Positions 1 to 9,521 are shown, counted from the first letter of the stretch. The stretch is 64,000 nt of DNA from Iodobacter violaceini (GCF_011601265.1 NZ_JAAOLX010000008.1:1-64000); one strand, 5' to 3'. Made by a program: numbers and translations. The notes: generated from the letters alone by a model not told the origin.

Positions 1-138
1 AATCCCTTCGCTGCCATCCACCCGCTGAGGTAAAAGCTGCTCACCCCATGCTGCGCCATCGCCAAGTTGCAGAGAAATAAGCCGCTGGTTTTGTGAGAAA
101 GCAGCGGCGAAGGAGGCGAGCAAATCATTTAGGTTCAT
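1..138 (-). CDS. Probable VgrG-like type VI secretion tip protein, N-terminal 46 codons (partial)
   Basis: An open frame starts with ATG at 138 and runs leftward off the window without a stop; 46 codons are visible. The N-terminus is helical (MNLNDLLASF...) and continues into a segment of the form RLISLQLGDG...EQLLPQRVDG, which resembles the beginning of VgrG/Rhs-type spike proteins, where 'RLL.L.TPLG...LLP.R..G.E' is usual. That family forms the puncturing tip of the type VI secretion machine. The assignment rests on a short stretch only; the rest of the gene lies outside the window and no other T6SS gene is visible here. Confidence 0.5.
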   Translation of the reverse strand, partial: MNLNDLLASFAAAFSQNQRLISLQLGDGAAWGEQLLPQRVDGSEGI

Positions 139-392
139 AATGAATCAAGGGCTTACGCGAAGTTCACAATATTACACGAAACTTTACCCCTACATGCACA
201 TGTATTATTTATGCCTTACCCTAAAAATAAATAGCTCACCCTATTGATAAAAAAGGCACCAGATTTAGCGCCAAACAAAAACAACTTTTACAGGTAATCT
301 TGCTCACAGATGGCATTATTCACCCAAAAAACCATCAGAAGAAGGCCGCATTTCCCGCCACAAAAGAGCACATCTGCAACACCACCCTGCCA

Positions 393-758
393 TCAAAAAC
401 CGATAGCCAATATCGCCCAAAGCGTAACTGCCGAGCCGACAAAGGCAATACCGTAGCAAAGCAGCCGCGCCACGGGGCCTGCGTGAATGCCGACATCATG
501 CAGGCTATGAAAAATACGATGCACCGCATGCCATAAAAACAGCACGATAACCGCCAGAATCAAAGCCTTGCCCACAAGGTGCCGGGCAAAGTCCTGCATA
601 TTGGCGTAAGAAAACAGCCCGCCAGGCAGCAGGCCCAAAGGAGCGGCAAAGCTGGTGATCAAGACCAGCATGGCGCCAATCAGCGCAGCTAACATGCCGC
701 CTGCACCAAAAAGCAGCCAAAAGATCGGCTCATTAGAGCGTTTTAAATTGGCTTTCAT
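393..758 (-). CDS. frdD: Fumarate reductase membrane anchor subunit FrdD
   Basis: A 121-residue integral membrane protein with three hydrophobic segments. With FrdC it anchors the FrdAB catalytic dimer to the cytoplasmic membrane and takes part in quinol oxidation. The N-terminal motif KRSNEPIFWLLFGAGGM closely matches E. coli FrdD (KRSDEPVFWGLFGAGGM), and the segment LWHAVHRIFHSLHDVGIHAG carries the family's conserved histidines. The start is the ATG at 758, which overlaps the frdC stop by one base (TGATG). The frame stays open upstream to 911, but that extension overlaps frdC and lacks homology. It is the last gene of the frdABCD operon. Confidence 0.95.
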   Translation of the reverse strand: MKANLKRSNEPIFWLLFGAGGMLAALIGAMLVLITSFAAPLGLLPGGLFSYANMQDFARHLVGKALILAVIVLFLWHAVHRIFHSLHDVGIHAGPVARLLCYGIAFVGSAVTLWAILAIGF

Positions 759-1162
759 CACAATCCCCTTTGCATAAACCACAACACTGCAAACACCAGC
801 GCACTCGCCCCCACAGCAGCAGCAATACCTGCCGCTGTGATGGTGGCTGCGGCGACTTTTTGCCCGCCGATTTTCATCGGAGGCAAGGTACGTGGCATGA
901 TTTTGAACCATGTGTAGCCGTGGTAAAGCATCGCGGCAAAGATGAGCAGATTGATGCTCAGCATCGGCCCGCTGGCCACAAAGGCCCGGTAGCTATTCCA
1001 TGCCGCCTCGCCTTGTGTAAGGCAAATCAGCCCGGCGAGCAGCTCCAGAGCGTAAGCCAGCACAAACAAAGCCGTGCCTTCGTGCACCATATACTCAATA
1101 AAAAAAGGGTTGCGCTGCCACCAGCCGGCCATGGGGCGGATATAGGGTTTTCTGGCATTCAT
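758..1162 (-). CDS. frdC: Fumarate reductase membrane anchor subunit FrdC
   Basis: A 134-residue membrane subunit with three hydrophobic helices, close to the 130 residues of E. coli FrdC. It pairs with FrdD to bind quinol and anchor the catalytic FrdAB subunits on the cytoplasmic side. Characteristic stretches are the [19 protein letters not shown]-terminus and the [20 protein letters not shown] region. The ATG overlaps the frdB stop by four bases (ATGA), which indicates translational coupling. The order A-B-C-D and the FrdC/D family resemblance argue for fumarate reductase rather than succinate dehydrogenase. Confidence 0.95.
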   Translation of the reverse strand: MNARKPYIRPMAGWWQRNPFFIEYMVHEGTALFVLAYALELLAGLICLTQGEAAWNSYRAFVASGPMLSINLLIFAAMLYHGYTWFKIMPRTLPPMKIGGQKVAAATITAAGIAAAVGASALVFAVLWFMQRGL

Positions 1163-1911
1163 TTGCAGCCCTCTTTTTGATCGGGCGAGGGTAAAAAGCG
1201 AAAGAAAAAGTCGCGCGCGCTCGCCATCTTATTGATATTCACCGCATTGGCCGGATCGACCATTTTGGGGCAAACTTCGGAGCAATAACCCACGGCGGTG
1301 CAGTTAAATACGCCGACTTGCGAGTTAATCAAAGCCTTGCGTTCATCCGCCCCGCCATCTCTGGAGTCAAGGTTATAGCGCTGTAAAAGTGCAATTGCGC
1401 CGGGGCCGATAAAGTCGGGGTTCAGCCCCACCTGCGGGCAGGCGGCGTAGCACAGCATGCAGTTAATACAGCCTGCAAATTGCGAGTACACATCCATTTC
1501 GGCAGGCGTTTGTAAGTATTCGCCTTCCTGCAAAGACTTGGCTTCTTTTGGGATAAGGTAGGGCTTCACGCTTTCCAGCTTTTCAATAAAGCTGTCCATC
1601 ACCACCACCAAATCTCGCTCGATCGGGAAATGCGCCAGCGCTTCGATTTTTACGCCCTTTGGGTAATCCCTCAGAAAGGTTTTACACGCCAAGGCGGGCT
1701 TACCATCCACCATCATGCCGCAGCTGCCGCAAATGGCTTGCCTGCAAGACCAGCGAAAGCTTAATGTGCCATCCAGCTCGCCCTTGATATAGTTCAGTGC
1801 AGCCAACAGGGATAAATCGTCAGCATAAGGGACCGCATAGTCCTGCCAGACCGGATGCTCGTCTTGCTCCGGGCGGTAGCGAAGGATGGATACGTTTACC
1901 TTGGTATTCAT
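1159..1911 (-). CDS. frdB: Fumarate reductase iron-sulfur subunit FrdB
   Basis: The 250-residue electron-transfer subunit carries electrons from quinol at FrdCD to the flavin of FrdA. All cluster ligands are visible: the 2Fe-2S set C56, C61, C64 and C76; the 4Fe-4S motif C148-x2-C151-x2-C154 with C158; and the 3Fe-4S set C204, C210 and C214. The length is near that of E. coli FrdB (244). The start overlaps the frdA stop by four bases, so it is translated with frdA. There is nothing irregular in the sequence. Confidence 0.97.
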   Translation of the reverse strand: MNTKVNVSILRYRPEQDEHPVWQDYAVPYADDLSLLAALNYIKGELDGTLSFRWSCRQAICGSCGMMVDGKPALACKTFLRDYPKGVKIEALAHFPIERDLVVVMDSFIEKLESVKPYLIPKEAKSLQEGEYLQTPAEMDVYSQFAGCINCMLCYAACPQVGLNPDFIGPGAIALLQRYNLDSRDGGADERKALINSQVGVFNCTAVGYCSEVCPKMVDPANAVNINKMASARDFFFRFLPSPDQKEGCK

Positions 1912-3686
1912 GCGTTTTTCTCCAACTTTTCGGCGGCGTCCCCTGCCGCGCCATAGGCACGCACTTTGGGTGCTGAGCGGGTGATTTTTACATCACCGTA
2001 AGTAAGTGTTGGTGCTGCGTTGCCCTGATAATGCGCCAGGGAATGCTTAAGGAAATTCACATCGTCTCGCTCTTCAAAGCCATCGAGGCGCTGATGCGCG
2101 CCACGCGATTCACGCCGGTGCAGTGCTGAGTGCGCCATGGCTTCGGCCACATCCAACTGATAGCCCAGCTCGATGGCCAGCAGCCATTCGCTATTCCAAA
2201 CGGTGGATTTATCTTCAACACGGATATTTTTATAGCGCTGTTTCAGCCCGGCTAATTTGTGGCAAGTGGCTTGCATGCTGGCTTCCAGGCGATAAATACC
2301 GCAACCGTCTTCCATGGTTTGCGCCATTTCTCTGCGAATATCGGCCGCACGCTCGCTGCCCGCCTGCTGACGGATTTGCAGTGCGGGCAAGGCCGCAGCT
2401 TCGGCTAATTTCAATAGTGCATCGCTGTTTTTTGGCCCTGCATTTTTGGCATAGCGCGTGGCTGATTCGCCCGCCACTTTGCCAAACACCGACAACTCAG
2501 CAAGGGAATTTGAACCCAGACGATTTGCACCATGAATCCCCACGCTGGAGCATTCGCCCGCGGCAAACAGCCCAGGCAAAGATGCCGCACAGTGGATATC
2601 AACAGGAATGCCGCCCATGGTGTAATGCACCGCAGGGCGTACAGGAATCGGCTGGGTTACCGGGTCGATGTCCATAAATTCGCGGGCCAGCTCGCAAATT
2701 TGCGGTAGCCGCTCGTGCAGTGTTTTTGCGCCGAGGTGGCGTAAATCTAAATGCACTACTGCGCCGTAGCGGCCTTCAATGGTGCGGTTCTTTTGCATTT
2801 CATGCCAAAACGCTTGCGAGAGCCTGTCTCGCGGACCAAGCTCCATCGCCTTATTGCGTGGCTTATCTTCGGCAGGCCCCAGGCCATAATCTTGCAGATA
2901 GCGATAGCCATCTTTATTGACCAGTAAGCCGCCTTCACCACGGCAGGCCTCAGTAAACAGCAGGCCCGTGCCGGGCATACAGGTGGGGTGGTATTGCACG
3001 AATTCCATATCGCGCAGCGGCACGCCGTGACGGTAAGCCACCGCCATGCCGTCACCAGTGACAATCCCGCCATTGGTATTTTCGCGGAACACCCGCCCGG
3101 CACCGCCGGTAGCCATCACCACCGCGCCTGCCTCGATCAGGATAAATTCGCCGCTGGCAATTTCAATCGCCAGGATACCCTGCACGCAGCCATCGGCCAC
3201 AATCAGATCAACCAAAAAATACTCATCAAAGCGCTTAATTGAAGGGTATTTCATTGAGGTTTGGAATAGCGTGTGCAGCATATGAAAGCCGGTTTTATCC
3301 GCAGCAAACCATGTACGCTCGATTTTCATGCCGCCAAAGGGGCGCACATTGATATGGCCGTCTTCCTTACGGCTCCACGGGCAGCCCCAATGCTCCAGCT
3401 GCACCATTTCACGCGTGCATTCGCCCACAAAATAGTCAACTACATCCTGCTCGCACAGCCAGTCACCGCCAGACACCGTGTCATTAAAATGGTGCTCCAG
3501 GCTGTCATGCGCCTGCACCACCCCAGCCGATCCGCCCTCTGCAGCCACTGTGTGGCTGCGCATTGGATAAACCTTAGACAACAGCACCACGGTTTGAGCC
3601 GGATCGGCCTCAGCCGCGGCAATGGCCGCCCGCAAACCCGCTCCTCCAGCCCCCACAATCACCACATCCGCTTTAAATACCCGCAT
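1908..3686 (-). CDS. frdA: Fumarate reductase flavoprotein subunit FrdA
   Basis: The 592-residue catalytic subunit reduces fumarate to succinate at a covalently bound FAD. The N-terminal dinucleotide-binding motif is [17 protein letters not shown] (residues 8-24). The covalent FAD histidine is H45 in [12 protein letters not shown], matching H44 of E. coli FrdA. The active-site stretch FVQYHPT and the conserved [11 protein letters not shown] motif near the end of the flavin domain are present. It is the first gene of frdABCD and lies divergent from glpQ. Fumarate reductase is used in anaerobic respiration, which fits the possible FNR-type site in the upstream region. Confidence 0.97.
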   Translation of the reverse strand: MRVFKADVVIVGAGGAGLRAAIAAAEADPAQTVVLLSKVYPMRSHTVAAEGGSAGVVQAHDSLEHHFNDTVSGGDWLCEQDVVDYFVGECTREMVQLEHWGCPWSRKEDGHINVRPFGGMKIERTWFAADKTGFHMLHTLFQTSMKYPSIKRFDEYFLVDLIVADGCVQGILAIEIASGEFILIEAGAVVMATGGAGRVFRENTNGGIVTGDGMAVAYRHGVPLRDMEFVQYHPTCMPGTGLLFTEACRGEGGLLVNKDGYRYLQDYGLGPAEDKPRNKAMELGPRDRLSQAFWHEMQKNRTIEGRYGAVVHLDLRHLGAKTLHERLPQICELAREFMDIDPVTQPIPVRPAVHYTMGGIPVDIHCAASLPGLFAAGECSSVGIHGANRLGSNSLAELSVFGKVAGESATRYAKNAGPKNSDALLKLAEAAALPALQIRQQAGSERAADIRREMAQTMEDGCGIYRLEASMQATCHKLAGLKQRYKNIRVEDKSTVWNSEWLLAIELGYQLDVAEAMAHSALHRRESRGAHQRLDGFEERDDVNFLKHSLAHYQGNAAPTLTYGDVKITRSAPKVRAYGAAGDAAEKLEKNA

Positions 3687-4023
3687 ACTTTGTTCGCTTA
3701 CGCCATGCTTGGCGAGTCAAATCAGAAGCAATCAATGTAGGGCCATTTGCTTAAAGCTTGCTTGATCCTGGTCATCAGAGCGCGAAGTCGCAATTGTCAT
3801 AAATGCGAAAGCAAGCTGGGATAATCCGGGGATGCAGCCGGCCATTGATGCGATACAAAGCCCGCTATCTGGCCAGTAAGTCCACCACAAATACAGGCAT
3901 CACAGCGCACAATATGACTGGTGCAGTAAAATTGCCCTACCCTCAGCCCCGCTTGAAGCCTTAAAATTCTTTTACAAAAACTACAGCAAGCTTACTTCTG
4001 CGCTTTTAAAGATTGGATATTTA
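3687..4023. promoter_or_regulatory. Divergent frdA/glpQ intergenic region
   Basis: This 337-base gap separates the frd operon from glpQ and has no credible reading frame. It must hold promoters in both directions. For frd, a minus-strand -10-like hexamer TACATT lies at 3739-3734, with an FNR-like site upstream of it. A second site with the same degree of match, TTGATGCGATACAA, lies at 3845-3858. For glpQ I see only a modest GGAT Shine-Dalgarno before the ATG. Confidence 0.5.
3762..3775 (-). promoter_or_regulatory. Candidate FNR/ANR binding site upstream of frdA
   Basis: The sequence TTGATCCTGGTCAT matches the FNR consensus TTGAT-N4-ATCAA at 8 of 10 positions. Its centre (3768.5) is about 41 bases from a transcription start inferred roughly seven bases after the TACATT -10-like element at 3739-3734. 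A spacing near -41.5 is typical of class II FNR activation. The match was found by looking for it, and the start site is inferred, so this is a moderate-confidence call. Confidence 0.4.
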
Positions 4024-5160
4024 ATGAAAAAGTATTTCATACTCGCCACCCTGCTCGCAGCGACCACCTTGGCAAACGCAGCCCCCACCCTTACGGGAAA
4101 AGCGCCTTTGGTGATTGGGCATCGTGGTGCTTCCGGCTATTTGCCTGACCATACGCTGGCAAGCTATCGCAAGGCCATTGAAATGGGCGCGGATTATATT
4201 GAGCCAGATTTAGTCTCAACTAAAGATGGCGTATTGATTGTGCGGCACGAAACCACGCTTAAAGACAGCAGCGATATTGCCTCCCGCCCCGAATTTGCAG
4301 CACGAAAGCGAAAATTTAAAATTGACGGCATCGAAAAAGAAGGCTGGTTTACTTTTGATTTGACGCTGGCAGAAATTAAAACACTGAGGGCCATTCAGCC
4401 CCGCGCTGACCGGCCTCAGGCGTATAACGGGCAATTTCAGATTGTAACCTTTGATGAGTTACTCACCTTGCGTGAGGAAAAATCTAAAGAAACAGGGCGT
4501 GAAATTGGCATCTATCCGGAAACCAAGCATTCCACCCTGCACCAGCAGCTGGGCTTACCCCTGGAAGAGAAGCTTGTTGCTGCGCTGGCTAAGCACGGCT
4601 TAAACCATAAGGATGCGCCTGTTTTTATTCAATCCTTTGAGACGCACAGCCTTAAAATATTACGCAAACTGACCCCGGTAAAGCTGGTGTTTTTAGTTGA
4701 TGGCCACGATGTGCGCCCGGACGGCAGCATTGCTGCAAACCGGCCTTATGATTATGTAATCAGCGGCGACCCGCGCAGCTACGCCGATATGATGACGCCA
4801 GCAGGGCTGCATGAAATCAGGCAGTTTGCAGATGGCATTGGTCCGTGGAAAGCTTATTTAATCGGCTGGAAATACAAAACCGGAGCCGATGGCAAAATCA
4901 TTGATTTAAATGGTGATAAAGAAACTGATCAGCGCGATGCGGTGCTCTTGCCGCCCTCAAATCTGGTGCATGAGGCGCATAAAGCCGGGCTGCTGGTTCA
5001 CCCTTTTACTTTCCGAAATGAAGCAGGCCTTTTAGCGTCTGATTACAAAGGCAGGCCTGAAGCAGAATACCTTGCCTATTTTGCGCTTGGCGTGGATGGC
5101 GTGTTTTCTGATTTCAGCGATACGGCTGTTGCCGCCAGAAAACACTTTTTAACGCACTAA
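4024..5160 (+). CDS. glpQ: Periplasmic glycerophosphodiester phosphodiesterase GlpQ (copy 1)
   Basis: A 378-residue secreted enzyme that hydrolyses glycerophosphodiesters from phospholipid turnover to glycerol-3-phosphate and an alcohol. A signal peptide (about residues 1-19, ending ANA) precedes the mature protein. Catalytic motifs of the GDPD TIM barrel are present: [14 protein letters not shown] (general acid/base histidines), [14 protein letters not shown] (metal-binding acid) and VRHE, followed by IYPETKH and the late FSDFSD. A near-duplicate gene follows on the same strand 241 bases downstream. No glpT or glpF transporter gene is adjacent. Confidence 0.95.
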   Translation: MKKYFILATLLAATTLANAAPTLTGKAPLVIGHRGASGYLPDHTLASYRKAIEMGADYIEPDLVSTKDGVLIVRHETTLKDSSDIASRPEFAARKRKFKIDGIEKEGWFTFDLTLAEIKTLRAIQPRADRPQAYNGQFQIVTFDELLTLREEKSKETGREIGIYPETKHSTLHQQLGLPLEEKLVAALAKHGLNHKDAPVFIQSFETHSLKILRKLTPVKLVFLVDGHDVRPDGSIAANRPYDYVISGDPRSYADMMTPAGLHEIRQFADGIGPWKAYLIGWKYKTGADGKIIDLNGDKETDQRDAVLLPPSNLVHEAHKAGLLVHPFTFRNEAGLLASDYKGRPEAEYLAYFALGVDGVFSDFSDTAVAARKHFLTH

Positions 5161-5401
5161 ACAACGCCCGCCTGTGCTGCACCGCTTTAGCCTGAATAGT
5201 TTTGCCAGAAATTCTTCAAGGCTAAAGCCCTTACTCAAAACGCTGTCCGCTTATAAAAACAAAGCTTAAACCTGACATTTCCCCGCAGGTACAGACCTCC
5301 CTCATTGTGGATTTAAGCAATAGCCTCCTTTCACAAAAAACACAACACTGTTGCTTTGCGTTGTTTTTTGTTGATTTATTGTTTTTTAATAGGGATAAGC
5401 A

Positions 5402-6544
5402 ATGAAGAAATGGTCTGTTGTAGCCATCATGATCGCAGCAAGCGGGGCCGGGCAAGCCTTCGCTGCACCAACATTAACGGGTAAAGCCCCCCTCGTGCTC
5501 GGGCATCGTGGCGCAGCCGGGTACTTGCCAGACCACACTCTGGCCGGATACAGCAAAGCCATTGAAATGGGCGCTGATTATATTGAGCCCGATTTGGTCT
5601 CAACTAAAGATGGGGTGCTGATCGTTCGTCACGAACCTAATATTAAAGACACCAGCGATATTGCATCGCACCCCGAATTTGCTGCGCGAAAACGTAAATT
5701 TAAAATTGACGGCGCAGAAGAGGAAGGCTGGTTTGTATTTGACTTTACGCTGGCCGAAATCAAAACACTGAGAGCGATTCAGCCGCGTGCGGATCGTTCT
5801 GCCGCCTATAACGGCCAGTTTGAAATTGTGACTTTTGATGAGGTGCTGGCCTTACGCGCCGCAAAATCAAAAGAAACGGGTCGTGAAATTGGCATTTACC
5901 CGGAGACCAAACACCCCACACTACATCAGCAGCTGGGCCTGCCGCTGGAAGAAAAACTGATTACAGCGCTTAAAAAATACAATCTGAATCACAAAGATGC
6001 CCCGGTTTTTATTCAGTCTTTTGAAACCAGCAATCTAAAAGCCCTGCGTAAGCTTACTCCGGTTAAGCTGGTGTTTTTAGTTGATGGCAACGAGGTGCGC
6101 GCTGACGGCAGCATTGATTCGGGCAAGCCTTACGATTTTGTAGTGAACGGTGATCCACGCAGCTTTGCCGATATGCTGACCCCGGCAGGCCTCAAAGAAA
6201 TCAAGCAATTTGCAGATGGTATCGGCCCGTGGAAGCCTTATCTGATGAGCTGGAAATTTAAAACCGATACAGCAGGCAATAAAATAGATGTAAACGGCGA
6301 TAAAGAAATTGATCAGCGCGATGCCAGCCTGCTGCCCCCATCCAGTGTGGTACAGGATGCGCACAAAGCGGGGTTGTTTGTGCACCCGTTTACTTTCCGC
6401 AATGAAGCTAAATTATTAGCATCAGATTTCAAAGGCAATCCGGAAGCGGAATACGAAGCTTACTTTGCCCTTGGCGTAGACGGCGTATTTTCAGACTTTA
6501 GCGATACAGCCCTTGCCGCCAGAAAACTCTTTTTAGCTAAGTAA
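5402..6544 (+). CDS. glpQ: Periplasmic glycerophosphodiester phosphodiesterase GlpQ (copy 2)
   Basis: A 380-residue paralogue of the preceding gene, alignable along its whole length with almost no gaps and with the same catalytic motifs ([34 protein letters not shown]). It has its own signal peptide ending AFA and a clear Shine-Dalgarno (AGGGATAAGCA before the ATG). The two copies differ mainly in surface-type substitutions such as EKEGWFTF versus EEEGWFVF. The 241-base spacer suggests it may also have its own promoter. The arrangement is best explained as a tandem duplication followed by divergence. Confidence 0.95.
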   Translation: MKKWSVVAIMIAASGAGQAFAAPTLTGKAPLVLGHRGAAGYLPDHTLAGYSKAIEMGADYIEPDLVSTKDGVLIVRHEPNIKDTSDIASHPEFAARKRKFKIDGAEEEGWFVFDFTLAEIKTLRAIQPRADRSAAYNGQFEIVTFDEVLALRAAKSKETGREIGIYPETKHPTLHQQLGLPLEEKLITALKKYNLNHKDAPVFIQSFETSNLKALRKLTPVKLVFLVDGNEVRADGSIDSGKPYDFVVNGDPRSFADMLTPAGLKEIKQFADGIGPWKPYLMSWKFKTDTAGNKIDVNGDKEIDQRDASLLPPSSVVQDAHKAGLFVHPFTFRNEAKLLASDFKGNPEAEYEAYFALGVDGVFSDFSDTALAARKLFLAK

Positions 6545-6562
6545 ATCAGGACATTTTTCAAA

Positions 6563-6616
6563 GCCTTGATCGTGGTTTAAGGGCCAGCCTCTGCCGTAAA
6601 ACAAATCGATCAAGGC
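6563..6616. repeat. 10-bp inverted repeat downstream of glpQ copy 2
   Basis: Perfect arms GCCTTGATCG (6563-6572) and CGATCAAGGC (6607-6616) flank a 34-base loop just after the glpQ stop. No T-run follows, so it is not a classical intrinsic terminator. It could be an RNA-stabilising hairpin or a binding site. Confidence 0.45.
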
Positions 6617-6758
6617 GCTTCCATGCTTTTAAAGCACAGCAAGAGCAGGCATTCGCTTTTTATCACGCTAAAGCCCCTCTGCAACAGAGTACAATCTGAG
6701 CTATGGTTTAATAAATTTATTCATGATTTAATGCTTGGTTGCCGGGGAGGAAATCACA

Positions 6759-6944
6759 ATGAAATTTTTTAGTCGTGCAGACGTTCGGCAAGTAAATGCA
6801 AGAATGATGGCCCCTGATAGGAAAGCGGGGGCTGAGGGCCTGTCTGCCACCAGCCGTAAAATCATCCGTGAGACTTCGTTCTCGCGCAGCGAAATTAACT
6901 CCGCGTTCCGGCAAGCACGCCTGCGGACTGAGGGAGCAAAGTGA
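6759..6944 (+). CDS. Hypothetical 61-residue protein, first gene of an overlapping pair
   Basis: A small basic protein beginning MKFFSRADVRQVNARMM. The ATG at 6759 sits eight bases after a strong GGGGAGG Shine-Dalgarno; an earlier in-frame start at 6735 lacks one. The C-terminal half (TSRKIIRETSFSRSEINSAF) reads like a compact helical, possibly nucleic-acid-binding segment, but I do not recognise the family. Its stop codon overlaps the next start by four bases (GTGA), so the two proteins are probably made together. No function is assigned. Confidence 0.6.
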   Translation: MKFFSRADVRQVNARMMAPDRKAGAEGLSATSRKIIRETSFSRSEINSAFRQARLRTEGAK

Positions 6945-7570
6945 GCGGACAATACAGCGGTGTATACAAAGAACTCGTACAAGGCCCCGATGATGTTGTT
7001 GGGGCCTTAGCTTATGTGCTCTACAAACAACAAAAAATTGCGTTTATTGAAACAATCAACACCGACTTAAACCGGCCCCCCAGCGAAGATGAGCTGCGAA
7101 GCTTTCATACCTACACGCTTCTTCCTGAAACATTGCAGGGTTTTACCGACAGAGCCGAAGCACTTGCAGATCAGTTTCTTGAAATTGCTTTAGCCACCAA
7201 ACTACAGCAGGCTGAAACCCTGCTCCGCCAATCAGTCACGGTTGAGGAAATCAAAAGAGCGGCATCAGATACCAGCAGAGAAGTCAGCAACGCAAAGCAG
7301 ATCATCGAAACCAAACTGGATGCCGTCGCTTCAGAATTAAATGGCAAAAAGGGTTTCTGGGGATGGATGGGCGATGTAGGCGGCAATTTGGCCGTTAACT
7401 TTGGGACGATTTTACTGATCGGCATAATCATCATGGGCTATCAGGGGCTTGCAGGCTTTACGGCTCTGTTTGAAAAAGGCACCGGGGTCAGCGCGGTAAG
7501 CAATCCGCAACCCGAGGCCGGGCATGCATCAATGCCACTAGTGGCACCCTCTGAATCAGCGCCCAAGTAA
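6941..7570 (+). CDS. Hypothetical membrane-anchored protein (209 aa), second gene of pair
   Basis: The frame starts at GTG, overlapping the previous stop. The protein has a cytoplasmic-looking helical N-terminal domain beginning SGQYSGVYKELVQGPDDVVG, with a conserved-looking YVLYKQQKIAFIE stretch. A long, probably coiled-coil region follows (about residues 80-135), and one strongly hydrophobic helix lies near residues 153-172, followed by a short low-complexity tail. I recall similar uncharacterised proteins in other Proteobacteria that share the KQQKI core, but no function is known to me. The coupling to a small upstream gene suggests a two-component module; toxin, defence or signalling roles are all possible and unproven. 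Confidence 0.65.
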   Translation: MSGQYSGVYKELVQGPDDVVGALAYVLYKQQKIAFIETINTDLNRPPSEDELRSFHTYTLLPETLQGFTDRAEALADQFLEIALATKLQQAETLLRQSVTVEEIKRAASDTSREVSNAKQIIETKLDAVASELNGKKGFWGWMGDVGGNLAVNFGTILLIGIIIMGYQGLAGFTALFEKGTGVSAVSNPQPEAGHASMPLVAPSESAPK

Positions 7571-7663
7571 GCCCGCATTAACAAAAGCGGCCCGTTTAAA
7601 AAAAACGAATTAAATATTTTTTAAAAAACAGCCTGTTTATTTTTATAAATTACAGCATAAAAC

Positions 7664-7710
7664 GAGGCGACTAAGGCAATCAATATCTGTTTTACTGCCT
7701 TAGCCGCCTC
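7664..7710 (-). terminator. Hairpin, probable terminator of the yqhD-like gene
   Basis: A 15-base stem with one mismatch (arms 7664-7678 and 7696-7710) and a 17-base loop lies 53 bases after the end of the minus-strand reductase gene. On that strand it is followed by GTTTTATG, a weak T-rich tract. It may also insulate the convergent gene ending at 7570. Confidence 0.5.
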
Positions 7711-7763
7711 AATATTCACCGCAGTTTAAGGTTTAATGCTATACAGCCACAAAGCTCCACGCC

Positions 7764-8927
7764 CTAGCCCGCCGCCCGCACAATCGCCATGCAATCGTCC
7801 AAAGTCAGCTTGCCACGCTCCCCAAGCGGAAAAGCCTTGTGCTTAGGCAGCAAATCACCAATGGCCCGCGCCACTTCATCCGCATTCAGCCCGTATGCAG
7901 CCAGGTGAGTGGGTAAACCCATACGTTCAAAAAAATCGACCGTGGCATTAATTGCGGCATTGGCCACTTCGCTGTCACTACCTGTAAATCCCCACACGCG
8001 GCGGCCGTACTGGGCAAGCTTGAGTAATTTATCGTCAAAGCAATAACGCAGTAAGCCCGGCAGCACCACTGCCAGCGTCTGGGCATGATCCATATTGTAG
8101 AGTGTAGTCAGCTCGTGGCCGATGGCATGGCTAACCCAATCCTGCGGCTGCCCAACGCCTGCCAGGCCAAACAACGCCTGATTTGCGCACCACATATAAT
8201 TTGCCCGTGCGTCGATATCTTCAGGATTTGCCAGCGTCGTTGGCCCTACTTCGATCAAGGTCGATAAAATCCCCTCAGCCAATCGATCTTGCAGGCGCGC
8301 TTCGGCCGGGTAAGTCAGGTATTGCTCGGTGGTATGGATAAAGGCATCGACCACGCCATTGCTGATCTGGCGCGGTGGCAAGCTTTGCGTCAGCACCGGA
8401 TCAAGCACGGCACAACGCGGGAATACCATGGCGTTTTTAAACGACATTTTATCTTGCGTAGCACGGCGGGAAATTACCGATGCAAAGTTACTCTCTGCCC
8501 CTGTTGCGGGTAAGGTCAGCACCACAGCAATTGGCAAGGCTCGCTTGATTGGCGTGCGATTACCCACAATCAGCCAGGGATCAATCTCCTTATCCAGCAA
8601 TGCTGCAGCCGCAATAAACTTTGCCCCGTCAATCACCGAGCCACCGCCCACGGCCAGTACCCAATCCACTTCAGCTGCTTTGGCCTGAGCAACCGCCGGC
8701 ATCAGCGTTTCGTACTCCGGGTTAGCTTCAACACCTGAAAATTCAATCATTTCGTGCTGGTGCAAAGCCGCGGTCACCTGCTGATAAACGCCGTTCTTCT
8801 TAATGCTTCCGCCGCCATAAACCAGCAGTACCCGGCTGCCTGCAGGAATCTCCACGGCCAGCTGCGACACCTGCCCCTGCCCAAAATGAATACGTGTGGG
8901 CGCGTAGAAACTAAAATTTTGCATCAT
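7764..8927 (-). CDS. yqhD: NADPH-dependent aldehyde reductase / iron-containing alcohol dehydrogenase (YqhD family)
   Basis: A 387-residue cytosolic enzyme, the same length as E. coli YqhD, which reduces a broad range of short-chain and lipid-peroxidation aldehydes with NADPH. The N-terminal Rossmann-like domain has LVYGGGSIKKNG (residues 35-46) and LAVGGGSVIDGAKF (91-104). The metal ligands match YqhD position for position: D194 and H198 in NGVVDAFIH, H267 in the WVSHAIGHE region, and H281 in NMDHAQTL. The start may be either of two adjacent ATGs after GGAG. In E. coli the gene is controlled by a neighbouring AraC-type regulator; none is present here. Confidence 0.93.
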   Translation of the reverse strand: MMQNFSFYAPTRIHFGQGQVSQLAVEIPAGSRVLLVYGGGSIKKNGVYQQVTAALHQHEMIEFSGVEANPEYETLMPAVAQAKAAEVDWVLAVGGGSVIDGAKFIAAAALLDKEIDPWLIVGNRTPIKRALPIAVVLTLPATGAESNFASVISRRATQDKMSFKNAMVFPRCAVLDPVLTQSLPPRQISNGVVDAFIHTTEQYLTYPAEARLQDRLAEGILSTLIEVGPTTLANPEDIDARANYMWCANQALFGLAGVGQPQDWVSHAIGHELTTLYNMDHAQTLAVVLPGLLRYCFDDKLLKLAQYGRRVWGFTGSDSEVANAAINATVDFFERMGLPTHLAAYGLNADEVARAIGDLLPKHKAFPLGERGKLTLDDCMAIVRAAG

Positions 8928-9107
8928 TATTCTCCCAAGCCAAGTGCAAAGCTTACACCCACTCCAGAGGTTGGGGAGCAGATAAGCAGGAATGCCGCAA
9001 GCCCGGCACAGGCCATGGGTTTACAGCGCCCTCTTCTTTATTACAATGACATCAGCACGCAACATTTACAGATCTAAGCTATCGTCTCCAACTCACGAGC
9101 CCCAGCC

Positions 9108-9521
9108 ATGACGACACATACCGTTGCCGACCATATCCGTAAAACAGAGCATGCCCGACTATCTGCGCTGGTTCAGGGCAATATCGAAGCGGCCAGCGCC
9201 TTGCACGCACCGGATTTTCAACTAATCACGCCGATTGGCGACACACTGAGTAAAGCCCAGTACTTAGGCGCAATTGCAGCAGGGCAGATCAAATATCTGA
9301 ACTGGGAACCCGATTCAATCGACGTGCGCGTAGCAGGCACCGCGGCCATCATCCGCTACCGCTCAAATCTTTCTGTGGTTTTTGGCGGCTATAAGGTTCC
9401 ACCCGCCCAATACTGGCATACCGATTTTTATGAGCTGCGGGATCACATCTGGCAGGTGGTCTGGTCTCAGGCCACCGAAATCCGCCCGGTCAGCTCAAGA
9501 GGCGAAGTGCTTACGGCCTGA
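9108..9521 (+). CDS. SnoaL/NTF2-like (DUF4440) family protein
   Basis: A 137-residue soluble protein of the small cone-shaped NTF2-like fold. The pattern EHARLSALVQGNIEAASALHAPDFQLITPIGDTLSKAQYL, followed by a strand-rich half with AIIRYRSNL and FYELRDHIWQVVWSQATEI, is typical of DUF4440/SnoaL-like proteins. These bind small hydrophobic ligands or act as isomerases or hydrolases. The substrate cannot be told from the sequence. It lies divergent from the yqhD-like gene, sharing a 180-base promoter region. Confidence 0.75.
   Translation: MTTHTVADHIRKTEHARLSALVQGNIEAASALHAPDFQLITPIGDTLSKAQYLGAIAAGQIKYLNWEPDSIDVRVAGTAAIIRYRSNLSVVFGGYKVPPAQYWHTDFYELRDHIWQVVWSQATEIRPVSSRGEVLTA

Noticed and set aside
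5330-5390. Possible terminator between the two glpQ genes (CACAAC...GTTGTTTTTTG).
   Set aside because: The stem is only about five base pairs with a large loop, too weak to claim.
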